From Sipunculus nudus (Eukaryota > Annelida > Sipuncula > Golfingiida > Sipunculidae): a stretch of DNA of 64,000 nucleotides. The notes under the pieces were generated by a model. The model saw only the letters and a program-made list of their open reading frames with translations. It made no database searches and was not told the DNA's origin. Positions 23,314 to 35,849 of the stretch are shown piece after piece. The stretch's first letter is position 1. Each line of letters opens with the position of its first letter. The translations under genes and the position numbers were made by a program. Location of the stretch: contig CM049311.1 in assembly GCA_026874595.1 (NCBI GenBank), forward strand, positions 40,675,676-40,739,675, read 5' to 3'.

Positions 23314-24745
23314 ACAAACTAAAACCTCATAATTGAAGCCTCTTACAGTTTTAAATGTTTTATGACGAAACTTTCAAGCTGAATCGTTTAAATTTTCCCA
23401 ATATTATCCTCGGGTAGGGTTCTTTCAATTGTATAAGAATAGATTGGGTTTGTCGATTTTTAGTAGAGTCATAGGTCGTTTCCGCACTAGCAAATATACC
23501 GGATCGCGAATCGTTTACTCTCTCCGCACTTGGCCACTAATAAGCATCAGTTCGGTTTACTGTAGTCCTCTTGAAAGGTGGTCTACAGTAGTCAGTTTTA
23601 CTTAAGTCCAGTTTACAGAAAACTGGTTTCTAGTGCGTACAGACAAACCCGCTTCTTGTCCTAGTGAGTCCTGTTTCAGCGAACGGGCTTGACAGGTAAC
23701 CTTGATGTTGCCCAAACTTGCGTTGCATGTAAAGGGGTGCTCAGTTGAAGGCCTGAATCGGAATACGAACCAAGTGCGGACAGCAAACTTAAGTTGTGTT
23801 GTATATCCCGTTTAGTTTTTGTAAAGGGAACTACAGTGCGGACGCAAGGTGGACTTTTCGAGACTTAATAAACCGGTTTAGTATAATCCAGTTTAGATGC
23901 GAACCAAGTGCGGATACGGCCATAGAAGATGAAGCAATAAGTAAACCTATTTTAAACTGAGGACTGCAATAGTCTTCTACTACAAAACTTTTGTTTCGAC
24001 TTCTATAACATTGCACAAAAATGATTCTTAGGAGGCCTTTGTTCGAATTTACTTAAATGATTCTTAGCAGAATTATTGGACTTTTAACAATGAAATGACT
24101 ACATCTTTTATTATTCTAAACATTTTGATTAAAAAAAAATCTTATGGATATGTCAGCTTGAAAAAAAAGCATTGTAGCCAAAGTCTTTCAGTATGTGTAA
24201 ACAGATTTACTAACAAGCAAACACTGAGTCTGTATCTATAAATAGCTTGGATCTATTTAAAGCTTTGGTAGACTGCCAACTGTGTCAGATTATGCAACAG
24301 GTCAAGAGTTCAATCAGTGCAGCCAGGTGCAGGTCAAGAGTTTACTCAGTTCAGTATAGTTGGAGCTAGCAATTAGTTCTGTTACACTTGGGGCAACTGC
24401 CTTTCTCACCTAAGCCTGGTTAGCCCGAAGCACCTCGCTCAAGAATTTTGATGTATTGGCCTGTCCATGCATCTATGATGGTTTTCTCGTTCATAAGACT
24501 GGTGTCGCCACCTACAGTGACGGTTGCACAATGTATGTGCCTGTTTATACCTTTGGAGGGAATTGTTAAATCAACCTGAAAATGTGCACATTTATACATA
24601 TCGGATAGCTTTGTCTTATATAAGACTGGAGGCAACACATACAATAATTTTTACACTGTGTAATTCCCTGCTTATTTCTCAGGAGGGGTTTGATATATCA
24701 GCCGAAAATTGGGCAAATGTATACATCTTTGATACATCTTGTTAA
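23314..24745 (+). mobile_element. Family A partial copy A3
   Basis: Segments such as AGACTGCCAACTGTGTCAGA, the GTGCAGCCAGGTGCAGG region, GGCAACTGCCTTTCTCACC and the GGAGGGGTTTGATATATCAG tail unit recur in family order. The copy is diverged and lacks both termini. A small inverted-repeat element lies inside at 23471-23934. Confidence 0.65.
23471..23934. mobile_element. 464-bp MITE with imperfect terminal inverted repeats
   Basis: The left end ATAGGTCGTTTCCGCACT and the complement of the right end (TATGGCCGTATCCGCACT) agree over most of their length. Internal segments such as AACCAAGTGCGGA and CCAGTTTA recur in both orientations. No target duplication longer than TA/ATA is clear. Confidence 0.6.
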
Positions 24746-24769
24746 AAATTAGTTATTTTATTAATATTT

Positions 24770-25640
24770 TATTCAGTCACCATGATATGAAAGCTTGACA
24801 GCCAGTTCTTCATATGAGATATAAGGTTTTGTGTTTCTCTACACTCATTAAAAAGATGCAACAAAGTTTCCTTCTCAGACATGCATAAAGCGGGGTTCTT
24901 TTTCTCCAGTAGGATAGAAACAGGGTTTTAGGCTATACATCTGTGAAGAAGTTTGAATTGGAACATCTTCTGATATTGTTGTATTTTTTATGTTCTGAAA
25001 GGCCTCAAGTAAAGATCATGGTGGTCACCACTCATATCTCTGTTTCATTTTTCTATAATCTTCAAGGGTTTGGTATATATATTAAGAACTAATTCTGTAT
25101 ACTATGTAAATATAAACCCTTTGCATCTCAATTATTCTTTCAAGACTTGATTTATATGTTGAATTTGAATAAAGTTCATGCGTGATTAGCATTTTTCTTC
25201 AATGAGATGGAATTGCATCTATAATGCTCATTTATTGCATTTTATTTATATTTATATGAAACTTCTATTTTAATTCAGTGTGGGATAAGAATAAATATTT
25301 ATTTCCAATTCGCTAAGTGGTGTCTTTTATACATGATATTCCAGCTTTATGCAATGTTTTGTTATAAACAATATTATTATCTACTTTTATATGAGAATTA
25401 GGAATATAACTTCTGGTAATATTTCATCACATGAATTTACATCTTTAAAGTCATATTTCCCCCAGATCTGAAATACTTCTTTCCAGAATGCATGGTATGT
25501 ATTCTTGAAATAACTGAAATCTTGAGATTTTAAGTTGCATTTGAATATGAAGGAACCTAACTTTCTAAGCTGTAAATTAAATATTTGTGTCAATCCATCA
25601 TATACTGATCCAGAAACAAATCATTTGAGCCATCAATTTT
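24770..25640 (-). pseudogene. LINE ORF2 3' fragment, L1/Tx1-like
   Basis: Minus-strand frames resemble the C-terminal region of L1/Tx1-clade reverse transcriptases. FWKEVFQIWGKYDFKDVNS at 25387-25593 is followed by an EILPEVIFLN-like segment. Close to the 3' end, LCMSEKETLLHLFNEC resembles the zf-RVT histidine/cysteine region. Frames are broken and no RT core is present. Confidence 0.6.
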
Positions 25641-25699
25641 TATTGCTGCCTTTTTAGATTTTAAATAAGTCATACTTAGCCCCACTCTTTCTACTGGTA

Positions 25700-27420
25700 C
25701 AAGTAAGGTTGTTCTCTTTATTGCATCCCCAGATAAAGTCACGGTCACACCGTCGCCGCCGCCGCAGAGATTTTTTTGTTAGACGCGGTAACTCAAAAAT
25801 AATTTTACGGATCTTTACCAAACTTGACATGTGCATAGATATTGGTGAGAGGACGAAGTATATTTAAAATGGGTCATGACCTTTATTAGAGAGTGACCTT
25901 GATCTTGAATAGCTCCATTTTAGGAGAATATCACAAATTCTTAAATAGGCCTATTTCATTGTCGTAGGCTGAATAGTTTCAGGCACGCACATAAAGTATT
26001 ATTTTACGAGAAACGAAACTGGTTGACAGAACGTGACTTTAATCATAATAATTTACAAGTGTCCTTTACAAAGTTTCCCAGTACCACAGGTACCACAGGT
26101 GTGTGCTCTCTCATGATCCCTGTGAGATCTGTCTGCATACCTAAACTCAGGAAAGCGTTCCACCAGACTGAACTGAAAACGAGGCAGGCTACTAAAACAA
26201 AAGAATAACGGTAAACAACCTGTAAACGACTGAAAATTAAAAGACGCATTTTAAAAAGGGTGACCAGAAAAGGAAAACTGATCGAAATATAAGTCAAAAC
26301 TGATGGACATATATCTTTCATATTATGCATATACATACATTGGTAATGGGATAATATATATGTAAATTTAGTTCATGACCTTTCATATGAGAGTGGCCTT
26401 GACCTTGAATATTGCCATATATGGTGAAAATCACACAAAACATAAAGAACTCAATAAGGGATGCATGGATTGGTCCAAAATCTAATTGACCAAAGATCTT
26501 GGATAGCTTAATCTACTGCGGAAGACAGGTGGCGACTTCGTTCCTTCGAGAAATTAAGGATAAACCTAAAATGTTCATTTAAACCTTTTATCACACTTCA
26601 GGACTGCCTAATATCAAAACCATATATGTTTTTCTTAATATTTAGTATTATCCTATAAATTTTTTATATCCATGCCAAAAATTAAGTTCGTTAAGCGTAA
26701 TTTAACCAAGATGTGGGACAGAAGATAATGGCCTTTGTATAAAACCAGGAAAAATATCAACTCACTTAACATGAAAATGTTTGAAGCTAGAGACTTTTTT
26801 TCCAAAGTATATAACTTTATTCAATTAAGATTCAATGGTTTACCCAAAATTAGATCTGAATTTTGTAAAATTGTTAAATTTTATCATAAAACCAGTACAT
26901 TAGATTTTGCCCAACTATGACCGTGGCACTTTTTTTTCATGTAAGTATTGTTGATTTAATTTTCACAACACGTAAACGTAAGTATTTAATCTGTTTAAAT
27001 CTGATATATTTGACAATAGAAGTTGAAATTAGACAGTAATTGTTATTTCTCGAGGCTCTATTGTAGTCTCTTGCATTTTCCAGATGCAGGTTGGCCACTC
27101 CTGGTCACTGAAAGTTAGCTTTGCCAGCTTTCCTGATTTGTTACAGGTCACTGGGGAGATCCCCTGCAGTGAAAGGTGTACAGTTATTCTCATATCAACT
27201 CCATAGGCTTATCGTCGTATCTGTTTTTTGTTTGCCGGTATCAGAGATTTCTGCAAGTATGTTGGTCAGTTCAGAGTGTTTCCATGCTAAATAAAAGTAA
27301 CGTCTTGAAAAAAATAGATATTGGTTTAAATATTTCTGTGTGCAGATTTGACCTTGAAGGTCAAGGTCACAGGTTTCAAACTCTTACAACAACTTGAAAA
27401 CTGACATCATACTTTTGGTT
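25700..27420 (+). mobile_element. Degenerate family B material
   Basis: Two stretches rich in GTGACCTTGA-type sequence (about 25860-25915 and 26375-26420) precede a family B interior at about 26520-27180. That interior matches E1 and E3 (TTCGAGAAATTAAGGA, CAGGACTGCCTAATATCAAA). Neither terminus is present. A CGCCGCCGCCGC run at about 25750 is a short GC island in it. Confidence 0.55.
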
Positions 27421-28529
27421 TCAGAAAGAGGAAGAATTCATCTACCCACTTGAAAAACAATGCTGGTTTTTTTTTTTTCAAATATGGACATATTAAAGAT
27501 CAAGGCTGTTATATGTGGTTCTTCCACATAGGCCTATATACATGTGTGTAATATGGCATATATATATTTTCCGTATCTGCTCTGATACCAACGAACGGAT
27601 TGCCGTGATATTCGACATACATATGCTCCGGGTTTGTCCGAGAACATTCAACCCACTTTTATTTGCAATATTTGCGTATTATATGCATTATTCATAAATC
27701 AAATATTTGCCCGAAATAATCCCCATTGGTGATCCCTTGGTAAATTGTGTTTACCCGAACGGTAGTGAATGCAGTGACTGTCTCACTGGAAAACATTGGC
27801 TCAGCTTTCAAACAGGAATGGTCTGCGGGAGTGCACGGTGATAATTAAAAAAGTATACAGCCATTAAATGTACCACATACTATAATGCTATACCATGAAC
27901 TTTTGCGAAGCGGGATTTCCCGACCATGTGAGTGTTCAGTTGTCTGCGTGATAATGGTAATGCAATTTCCGATATCACGTCTCACTGCTTCTGTACTACC
28001 ATGCAGGATAACACTATAAACAGGTTCCTTTACTGACGGATTGACGGGCTCGTAGGGAAACTTTAAATAGCGATGTTCAACATAATATATTTTCATATAA
28101 AAATTATTTCATTTAACATATCAACTTCTCTGAGAAATACTCCGGCCAATCTCTTGGCTTCGATCTGATTTTTATGCATAGCACCATCCATAAAATGGAT
28201 CTATATATTAATAGCGTCACGCGATTTGTGCACATGTGATTTTCCGTATCTCTTCTGATACCACCGTACGGATCGATTGCCGTGATTTTCGACATACATA
28301 TGCTCCGGGTGTGTCCAAAGACATTCCACCTACTTTTATTGTCCCACAGGACAGACTCGCCAACTATCGTTTTTCAACGGAACTTCGGTCACCCATTGTG
28401 TTAACACGCGAGTGCACCGAAGGAAAGTTATATAAAAGTAAGATCATGACTGCACCTATTCAGCAACCTCAAAAACTGCTTAGACCTAATAGTGATACGA
28501 AAGACATCACAACCAACTGCTAGCCACCC
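27421..28529. repeat. Region with a dispersed ~95-bp direct repeat
   Basis: About 95 bp starting TTTTCCGTATCT...TCTGATACCA at 27567-27661 recurs at 28240-28339, sharing GACATACATATGCTCCGGGT. The first copy lies in AT-rich sequence without recognisable genes. A longer parent repeat is likely but its ends were not found. Confidence 0.6.
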
Positions 28530-28843
28530 TCCCCCCCCCCCCCCCCCCCAGAATAATGAAAAATTTGATACAAAAGCTTCAGTATCTGGACAACTAATGC
28601 ATTGATCATCCTGATTCTTTGCATGCTTATTGATCATGGAGCGTTTCATCAGTTCCTGCAGACTGGTGGCGCCATCTGTATTTCTTCGATTTTTTTTAAT
28701 GCGGTCGTTAGTTAACAGGGCACAATTCGTAACCACTGGACCTAGAAATCTTCTAACTTGACATGCAGGGATTTCCATAAAAAGTCACATAGTAAACCTG
28801 AAATTAGGTCTCTCTTACCCATATCCTCCGAGCTATGGGGCTC
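28530..28843 (+). mobile_element. Family B2 fragment, left part, interrupted by the hAT element
   Basis: It contains AGAATAATGAAAAATTTGAT, the GGTGGCGCCATCTG box, GTTAACAGGGCACAATTCGT and GGGGCTCAGAATTAC. All are in the order seen at 7477-8076 and 45826-46417. It resumes at 31458 after the inserted element as AGAATTACCCCAGAATAATG. It starts with a C run (28530-28549). Confidence 0.7.
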
Positions 28844-28851
28844 AGAATTAC

Positions 28852-30564
28852 CAGACATGGGGTAATAGTAATAAGTAATAGTAATAGTAATAGACTATTA
28901 CAGCTTTTTCCATGTAATAGTAACAGTAATAGTAATAGACTCAAAAAATTTAGCTCTAATAGTAATAGTAATAGAAACAGAAGGCAAAGTAATAGAGTAA
29001 TACATATTACTTTCTATTACTTCCTGTGAGCCTCTTGATCATGAAGCATATCAGCAAATAATGCTGAACACACTCAATTCTTGTCCAGCAATTGCCCAGG
29101 AAGTGCCTATTGTTGAGGCAAACATGGGCCAGCTGCCACACTGCTAGTGACCACTGGTGCTAATTACATAAGAGTACTGGACAGAGCAGGTCACAGCCAA
29201 ATAGGTAACCTGGCACAATCTGACCTATGATTAGTAAACCATGGATAAACAGAGGAATGTTTGATGTTACGGGACAGATAAATTGTGTATTATTATATTG
29301 ACATGTACATCTTACCTCACATCCATCAATCCATATGCATATTATTCTGAAATGTACCTAGATTTATTTTCACAAGCCAGTTTGCATTTTAATCATACAG
29401 ATTGCAATAACACACATTTAAGAAAAATAGAATATGGAACCAGATGTAGTTGCAGTGCAGACACAAAATGTTCATGATAAGCTTATGGTGTTTTCACTAC
29501 CCATAACGTATGGAAGCCTACAATGCTATATAAACTCATACCAGTACTACAATCACTTTGATAAAGTCATACTGCAGGCACATGTATTATCTATTTAATT
29601 TATATAAATATTCTTTTAAAATAATTCTTTTAATACTTGTCTGTTATTTCATAGTACCAATTTTGCAGACCTTCATTCAGTATCCAAAATTATGTTAATT
29701 TATATTTTGAAAATTAAATGAACAATTTTTTTAAGATATTAATTTATTTGATTATATAATATGAGAATATAAGTAACTGTTAATATTTTATTATTTAATA
29801 TCTGAAATTTTGATATCAAATAATTAGATCCTGTTATGTACAAAATTTAAAGTATAAGATTGTTGTATACTAAATTAATTGTGAAAGTGATATAAATAAT
29901 ATTTTATTTGTTTTGTAAAATTGATATAAGTTTAAATCACTCTCCATATTCCTAAATTATCCTATGCTGGTTTTGCTGCAATGAAGAAGGGCATGCCTGA
30001 AGAATAAAAGCCATGCATACTACCATTATTGTAAAGTTTACCACCTCTCTGTTCACTCTCAAGATGTACTATGTGATAAAATAAAACATGGCATCATATC
30101 CAAATGAACATATATACACTTGAGAAAGATTGGGTACTTTTGTCTCCAGTTTAGAATCTGTCCAGAATCTTGATGTAAACAGTAGAAACAGGACACAGCC
30201 CTACCAAAATTCCTCTCCTGATACATACATAAAGGACTAAATTGTCAGCTTTGATACTAAATATTAATATGACATAATCATGAATAATTCCTTTGGAGAC
30301 CATTTTTAGTTACACTGAAAATCTTTATTTATTAATTATGCGAAAGAAGATTAAATCTTAACAGAAGTATGTACTATAAAATAAATTTATGTGAAATATA
30401 TATGAAAATAATAAAAAATGTACAAGTATGCATATAATTATAAATCAATATTTTACATATGCCAGGGTCTTTACAATGGGTTGCTTTTAAATTACATGTA
30501 TTCAAGAGTTCATACAATTATCTTATAAATTCGACTTGAAACGCCCCAATAATCATTGAAGTTT

Positions 30565-30624
<60 letters not shown>

Positions 30625-31022
30625 AGAATTAAAGAAGCTGAAATAATTAAGATCTCCAGTATCATTAGGCTTATTGTTAATGACAGACACAGTATAAGAA
30701 AATTGTGTAGGTAACTTGATGATATAGGTGCTTCTAATATTAATATATAATATAAAAATGTGATTGCAGTGCTAGTTTATAGCACTCATGGCTGCGCAAA
30801 GTCTAGAATCCTCCCATCAGTTTGTGTAATAGTAATAGTAATAGTAATAGATACCCCAGTAATAGTAATAGTAATAGTAATAGAAGATAAAATGTGGTAA
30901 TAGTAATAGTAATAGTAATATCAGAAATTGAAAGTAATAGTAATAGTAATAGTAACAGAACAACTGTAATAGACCCCATGTCTGAGAATTACCCCAGAAT
31001 AATGGAAAATTTGAAGTTTCAA

Positions 31023-31097
<75 letters not shown>

Positions 31098-31457
31098 AGA
31101 ATTAAAGAAGCTGAAATAATTAAGATCTCCAGTATCATTAGGCTTATTGTTAATGACAGACACAGTATAAGAAAATTGTGTAGGTAACTGGATGATATAG
31201 GTGCTTCTAATATTAATAAATGATATAAAAATGTGATTGCAGTGCTAGTTTATAGCACTCATGGCTGCGCAAAGTCTAGAATCCTCCCATCAGTTTATGT
31301 AATAGTAATAGTAATAGTAATAGATACCCCAGTAATAGTAATAGTAATAGTAATAAAAGATAAAATGTGGTAATAGTAATAGTAATAGTAATATCAGAAA
31401 TTGAAAGTAATAGTAATAGTAATAGTAACAGAACAACTGTAATAGACCCCATGTCTG
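28852..31457. mobile_element. hAT-like element with 8-bp target duplication
   Basis: The ends are CAGACATGGGGT (28852) and its complement ACCCCATGTCTG (ending 31457). AGAATTAC flanks both sides (28844-28851 and 31458-31465). Related fragment 7477-8076 is uninterrupted at this point (CTCAGAACTACCCCCCAG), so the insertion is exact. Both ends carry subterminal arrays of GTAATA/TAATAG hexamers (28862-29010 and 30828-30970, then 31303-31445). The middle is AT-rich and shows no transposase. A second terminus with target duplication lies at 30973-30992 because the 3' part was tandemly duplicated. Confidence 0.85.
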
Positions 31458-31484
31458 AGAATTACCCCAGAATAATGGAAAATT
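30556..31484. repeat. Tandem duplication, 455 bp and 474 bp units
   Basis: Unit 1 (about 30556-31010) and unit 2 (about 31011-31484) are nearly identical apart from (TA)n length and a handful of substitutions. Each contains (TA)n, CAGAATTAAAGAAGCTGAAA, GCTGCGCAAAGTCTAGAATC, the hexamer arrays, the element terminus ACCCCATGTCTG and about 25 bp of flanking family B sequence. The breakpoint shares TTGA. Confidence 0.9.
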
Positions 31485-31489
31485 TGATA

Positions 31490-32135
31490 GTTTTTAGTCA
31501 GATTTAATAATTAACCCTTAGGTTTTGGTTATACCGGGAGGGGGCGATTTTTACCCCAAACACTGAATTTATTGTTTTTCTGGGGGCATTTCTTGACGAC
31601 CCCCTCCCCTCCCATGTGCGCCCGCCGTCCGGACCATATTTAATATTGGCATGCTTATGGGCCTTGATGAACTTAACCTAATATGCATGAATGCATGAAT
31701 GATGATGCCTATTACATTGTCTTAATTAGTTGACTGTGCAAAGACATTTTCAACATGTCAGTTGGCTGAGCGTCATGTCCCATGAACGGTTGATATGCGC
31801 AATGTGTGTGCATGGTAGCAAAAAGCAGTCCCCAAAATAGCATAATAGTACAGACATTTTACCAGAAATAAGAGGTCAACCACACACAAAATGCAACAAA
31901 AGCAAAATCACCTGATTTTAATTGCTTAATATGGCCTTAATGTCATAAAAAAAAGATCTAAGCAATTGTGTGGAGGAAAATTTAAAAAATCATCAAATTT
32001 GACAAGGCATAAAATACCTTTTATTTCACCATACATCAGCGTTCAAACGGTGTTGTATGAATGATCTCTTGGTTATCGTCATGTTAACTCTTGTTCAAGT
32101 AGTTAAGAAATAAGGTGTATTTCATGAACTATAAG
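31490..32135. other. Unassigned spacer
   Basis: AT-rich sequence with a GC-rich patch near 31540-31630 (GGGAGGGGGC, then CCCCTCCCCTCCC). No domain or terminal repeat was recognised. Confidence 0.45.
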
Positions 32136-32181
32136 TACGGTGGCTCGTATAGGACATGCACAAAATTATTTTTTACCTTGT

Positions 32182-32430
32182 TCCCACGCGATAGTATCTC
32201 GTGGCCACGCGATAATTATCTCGTTCCCACGAGATAGTATCTCGTTCCCACGCGATAATTATCTCGTTCCCACGCGTTAGTATCTCGTGGCCACGCGATA
32301 ATTATCTCGTTCCCACGAGATAGTATCTCGTGGCCACGCGATAATTATCTCGTTCCCACGAGATAGTATCTCGTTCCCACGCGATAATTATCTCGTTCCC
32401 ACGCGTTAGTATCGCGTGGCCACGCGTTAG
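32182..32430. repeat. Palindromic minisatellite, left arm
   Basis: Alternating words CTCGTTCCCACGCGATAATT, ATCTCGTTCCCACGCGTTAG and ATCTCGTGGCCACGCGATAA are each built around short palindromes (GATAATTATC, GTGGCCAC, CGCG). BstXI-like CCACGCG and ATCTCGT junctions vary between units. Confidence 0.9.
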
Positions 32431-32629
32431 TATGCCATGCTATAGCTCAAACCCTCATTTGGACAAGAATGTCTGTGGTCTGTTTTATATCGAGCGTCGA
32501 TGCAGCTTAAATTGTTTGTATGTGTTTCGTTGTATGTGTGTTTGCGTCGAATGCTTTGAGGTAAATTTCAGCAGTTTTCATTGCGTTGGTTCACCATTTC
32601 ATTGCGTTGGTTCAACTAGCCCATTTTTA

Positions 32630-34483
32630 TTAGCTCAGCTGACTATAAGTCATCTGAGCTATAGTCGGGGTCCATTGTCCGTCGTCCGTCCGTCTGTCCG
32701 TCCGTCCGTCCGTAGATATGGCACGTTTTGAAACCGTAAGACCTAGGAATCCAAAATTCAGCATAATGTTAGATGTCCCCAAGATCTCCTACCAAGCCGA
32801 AAACTGGGTCTTTGCGACTTCGTTCCTTTGAGAAATTAAGGAAAAACCTCAATTTTTTATTAAAATCCTATTTTCACACTTCAGGACTGCCTAATATCAA
32901 AACCACTCATCTGTTTTTCCTCATATTTACCATAAATATTTCTCTATATAGTTCCTATGTACATGCAAGAAATTAAGTCTGTAAAGTATAAATTCTTTAA
33001 GTTATGGGCCTAAACATAATGGACTTTGTAAAAAATCAGGAAAAATAATAACTCACTTAACATGAAAAATTTTGAAACTAGTGTCTATTTTCTCAAGTAT
33101 AAAACTATGTTTAATTAAAATTCAATTGTTTACCCAAAATTAGATCTGAATTTTGTAAATTTTTTAAGTTAATAGCATAAAAAAAAATCAGTACCTTAAA
33201 TTTTGCCCAAGTTTGACCATGGCACGTATTTTTCCTGTAAGCACCATTGACTTAATTTTCACAGCATGTAAACATAAATATTTAGTTTGTCTAAATCTGC
33301 AATTTGAAAATGAAAGCTTGAAAATTAAGCTAGTTATTGATTTTTTTTCTGTAGTCACTTGATTACAGATGCAGGGTCCCACTCCAGGTCACTGGAAGTC
33401 AGCTATGCCAGGGTTTCTGATTTGTTACAGTTACTGGGGGAGATCCCCTGCTGTGACAGGTGTACAGTTATTCTCATATCACCACCCCAATCACCCCCCC
33501 CCCCCCCGCTAACCCAACCCACCAAGTGTTATGCAGTAATTGTTATTGTTTTCACTGTATCTCCTTAATTGTAATGCATCCGATATGCAAAAACTTTCCT
33601 TGAAAAAATAATTCAAGGTGTAATCCAGAAGATGCAATGTTGTGTAATGTAGCATTTTTAAAGAAATCAATTTTCTTTTAAATGATTTTAACAAATATAA
33701 ATGAACCCATCAGTATGCTTAAATTATTATAAAATATGAAGCACATTATGGATAAATAAAGACACAATTAAAAATTGTGAAATCTAAATCATGTATTATT
33801 TTTAGATATATATTGTTTTGCAGATTTAAAAGATATATTTTTGTGGTAAAAAATAAATAAACATTTGTATGCATGATGTGGTGTTATCTGACAAGATTGA
33901 GATTTATGATGATGCAATTGAGAATTATGAATCAACTTTTATATTCAGATATAAATGTTAAATTGGAAATGTATAGAAATATAAACTTAAATTAGAAAAT
34001 AATTGATGTGATAAAAAAATCAGGATTTGATACAAACATTTGTTCATTATTTTCCTGCCTCAGCAGAATTTGAGATCAGGCTTTGTTTGCCCTGTTTTAT
34101 GTTGTTAATTAGCTATATTTCAACTGTATACATTTCATAAAAAATACATATATATTTAATAATATATATTATACAAAAAAAATAGATGCAATTGAACAAA
34201 TGTGTAAACTACTGAAATGTCAACAGTTAATCTAAAAACAACTAATGATCATGGTAACAGTACAGCTCACATGCTTTAGTTTCAACATTAGGAAACACAT
34301 GGTCAGGTCACAAAATATTTTTTGCAACAATTTCTTGCTCATCAATACAAACCAATCATATAAACCAACCATGGCCTTTATTACCTCTTCCTCTTACACT
34401 TTATCTCCATTAGATATTATTTTAGATTTTTACCTTCAAGGTTAACGTCAGCTGAGCACAGTGACCCATAGGTCCCTTGTTTG
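32630..34483 (+). mobile_element. Family B element E3
   Basis: It begins TTAGCTCAGCTGACTATAAG and the ATCTGAGCTATAG hairpin arm, then four or more GTCC/GTCT tetramers. It ends CAGCTGAGCACAGTGACCCA, TAGGTCCC and TTGTTTG. It is very similar to E1 throughout (GAAATTAAGGAAAAACCTCA, CAGGACTGCCTAATATCAAA). A small direct repeat TTCATTGCGTTGGTTCA precedes it at 32576-32611. Confidence 0.85.
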
Positions 34484-34826
34484 TTCATGGAAAACTGTAT
34501 TGAGTTTGTTTTAGGGTAAGGGTGATATAAACCCTTGTTTACCAAACATGAATTAAGCTGAAACACTTGTTTGTATTTTACCTTCCTAGAAATCTTATTT
34601 TTTAGGACTAGGGTTGGGGTTATTTCATTTCGGGTATACCGAACAGGTAAACAACATGTCGGTTTGTGTTATGTCTCAAGGGAGAAGCTTACAACAAAAG
34701 GTCTCAGCCATGCCACTTCATTATAACTGGGGGGAGGGGTTAAGAAGACCTTTATACGAGAAATTTGCTCATTCTTCCCCTTCACATTTTTCTTTCTACA
34801 ATAAAACTTCAGTTATGTACTCATAG
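34484..34826. other. Unassigned spacer inside the 4.2-kb element
   Basis: No repeat unit, gene or terminus was recognised. The 70-codon open frame here has no known similarity. Confidence 0.4.
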
Positions 34827-34828
34827 GC

Positions 34829-34979
34829 GACGAAACCGTTTTGGGGGGGGGGGGGGGGGGGGGGGGCGCAGGGGCCGAGCCCCGCCCCCCTATTTTTTTC
34901 GGGGGGGGGGGGGGGGCTTAGCCAACATAATGATGGGTATAAAAACATCCACTCTATTATTATTGGGTATTTGCACCCT

Positions 34980-35042
<63 letters not shown>

Positions 35043-35367
35043 CCTCTTCTGCTCAGTACTTGGAGTACCATATATACAGGGCTGCAGACTCCGGGATTTG
35101 CGGTGAAAAAAGTTGATATTCTGTGTGAAAATGAATCCATTGCCAGACAAATAACAAATAATCTCCCTACAAGGAGGTAGTTTCACTTAATAAGCATTGA
35201 CCAATAAAATGCACCAGAATGCAGTAGTACCCATACAGTTTTTCAAAATTTTCAAAACCTTGAGAGGGTGAGACCCCCTCCCAACCACCCCCCCACCCCC
35301 CCGTCGGGGACTACCCCATCAAATCCCCCCCCTGCCATTTGTGTCAGGCTACGGCCCTTATTAATAA

Positions 35368-35400
<33 letters not shown>

Positions 35401-35479
35401 AATAATAATATATATATAATATATAAGTATATATAATATATATATAATATATATATTAGTATATATATATAATATATAT

Positions 35480-35540
<61 letters not shown>

Positions 35541-35592
35541 TATTTGGGTATAATATTGGGCCCCCAATGAAAATTTGGTTTCGCCGCCAATG
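34829..35592. mobile_element. Nonautonomous element with GGCG(A/G)CGAAACC ends and simple-repeat interior
   Basis: The left end GGCGACGAAACCGTTTTGGG and the complement of the right end (GGCGGCGAAACC...GGGGG) match at 11 of 12 terminal bases. The body contains two long G runs (34843-34866 and 34900-34915), (TA)n at 34981-35038 and a complex TA-rich block at 35366-35540. No clear target duplication. Confidence 0.55.
34980..35540. repeat. (TA)n arrays
   Basis: Pure and interrupted TA repeats lie at about 34981-35038 and 35366-35540. The Ile/Tyr-only reading frames on both strands are artefacts of the array. Confidence 0.95.
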
Positions 35593-35849
35593 GTAATTTA
35601 TATTGTTAACATTTATTATTAAAAATATTTTACCGGAACTAGCCCCCCCCCCTTTCAACGCTCACACATTCTCCAGACAAACATGGCCCACGAGTGTTGT
35701 ACGAGTGCCCGTTGTATCATTTCAGGTCTCAGCATATTAATTCCATTCTAAATTCATGCAAATAATTGACCATAGTCTTCATCCAGTGTATAGAAGCATG
35801 CCTCAAGGATTTAAGATGTAGGTCTTACTGTATTATCTATCTACATTTA

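Noticed and set aside
30828-31450. CRISPR-like array of GTAATA units
   Set aside because: Hexamers without unique spacers in a eukaryotic transposon; they are simple repeats.
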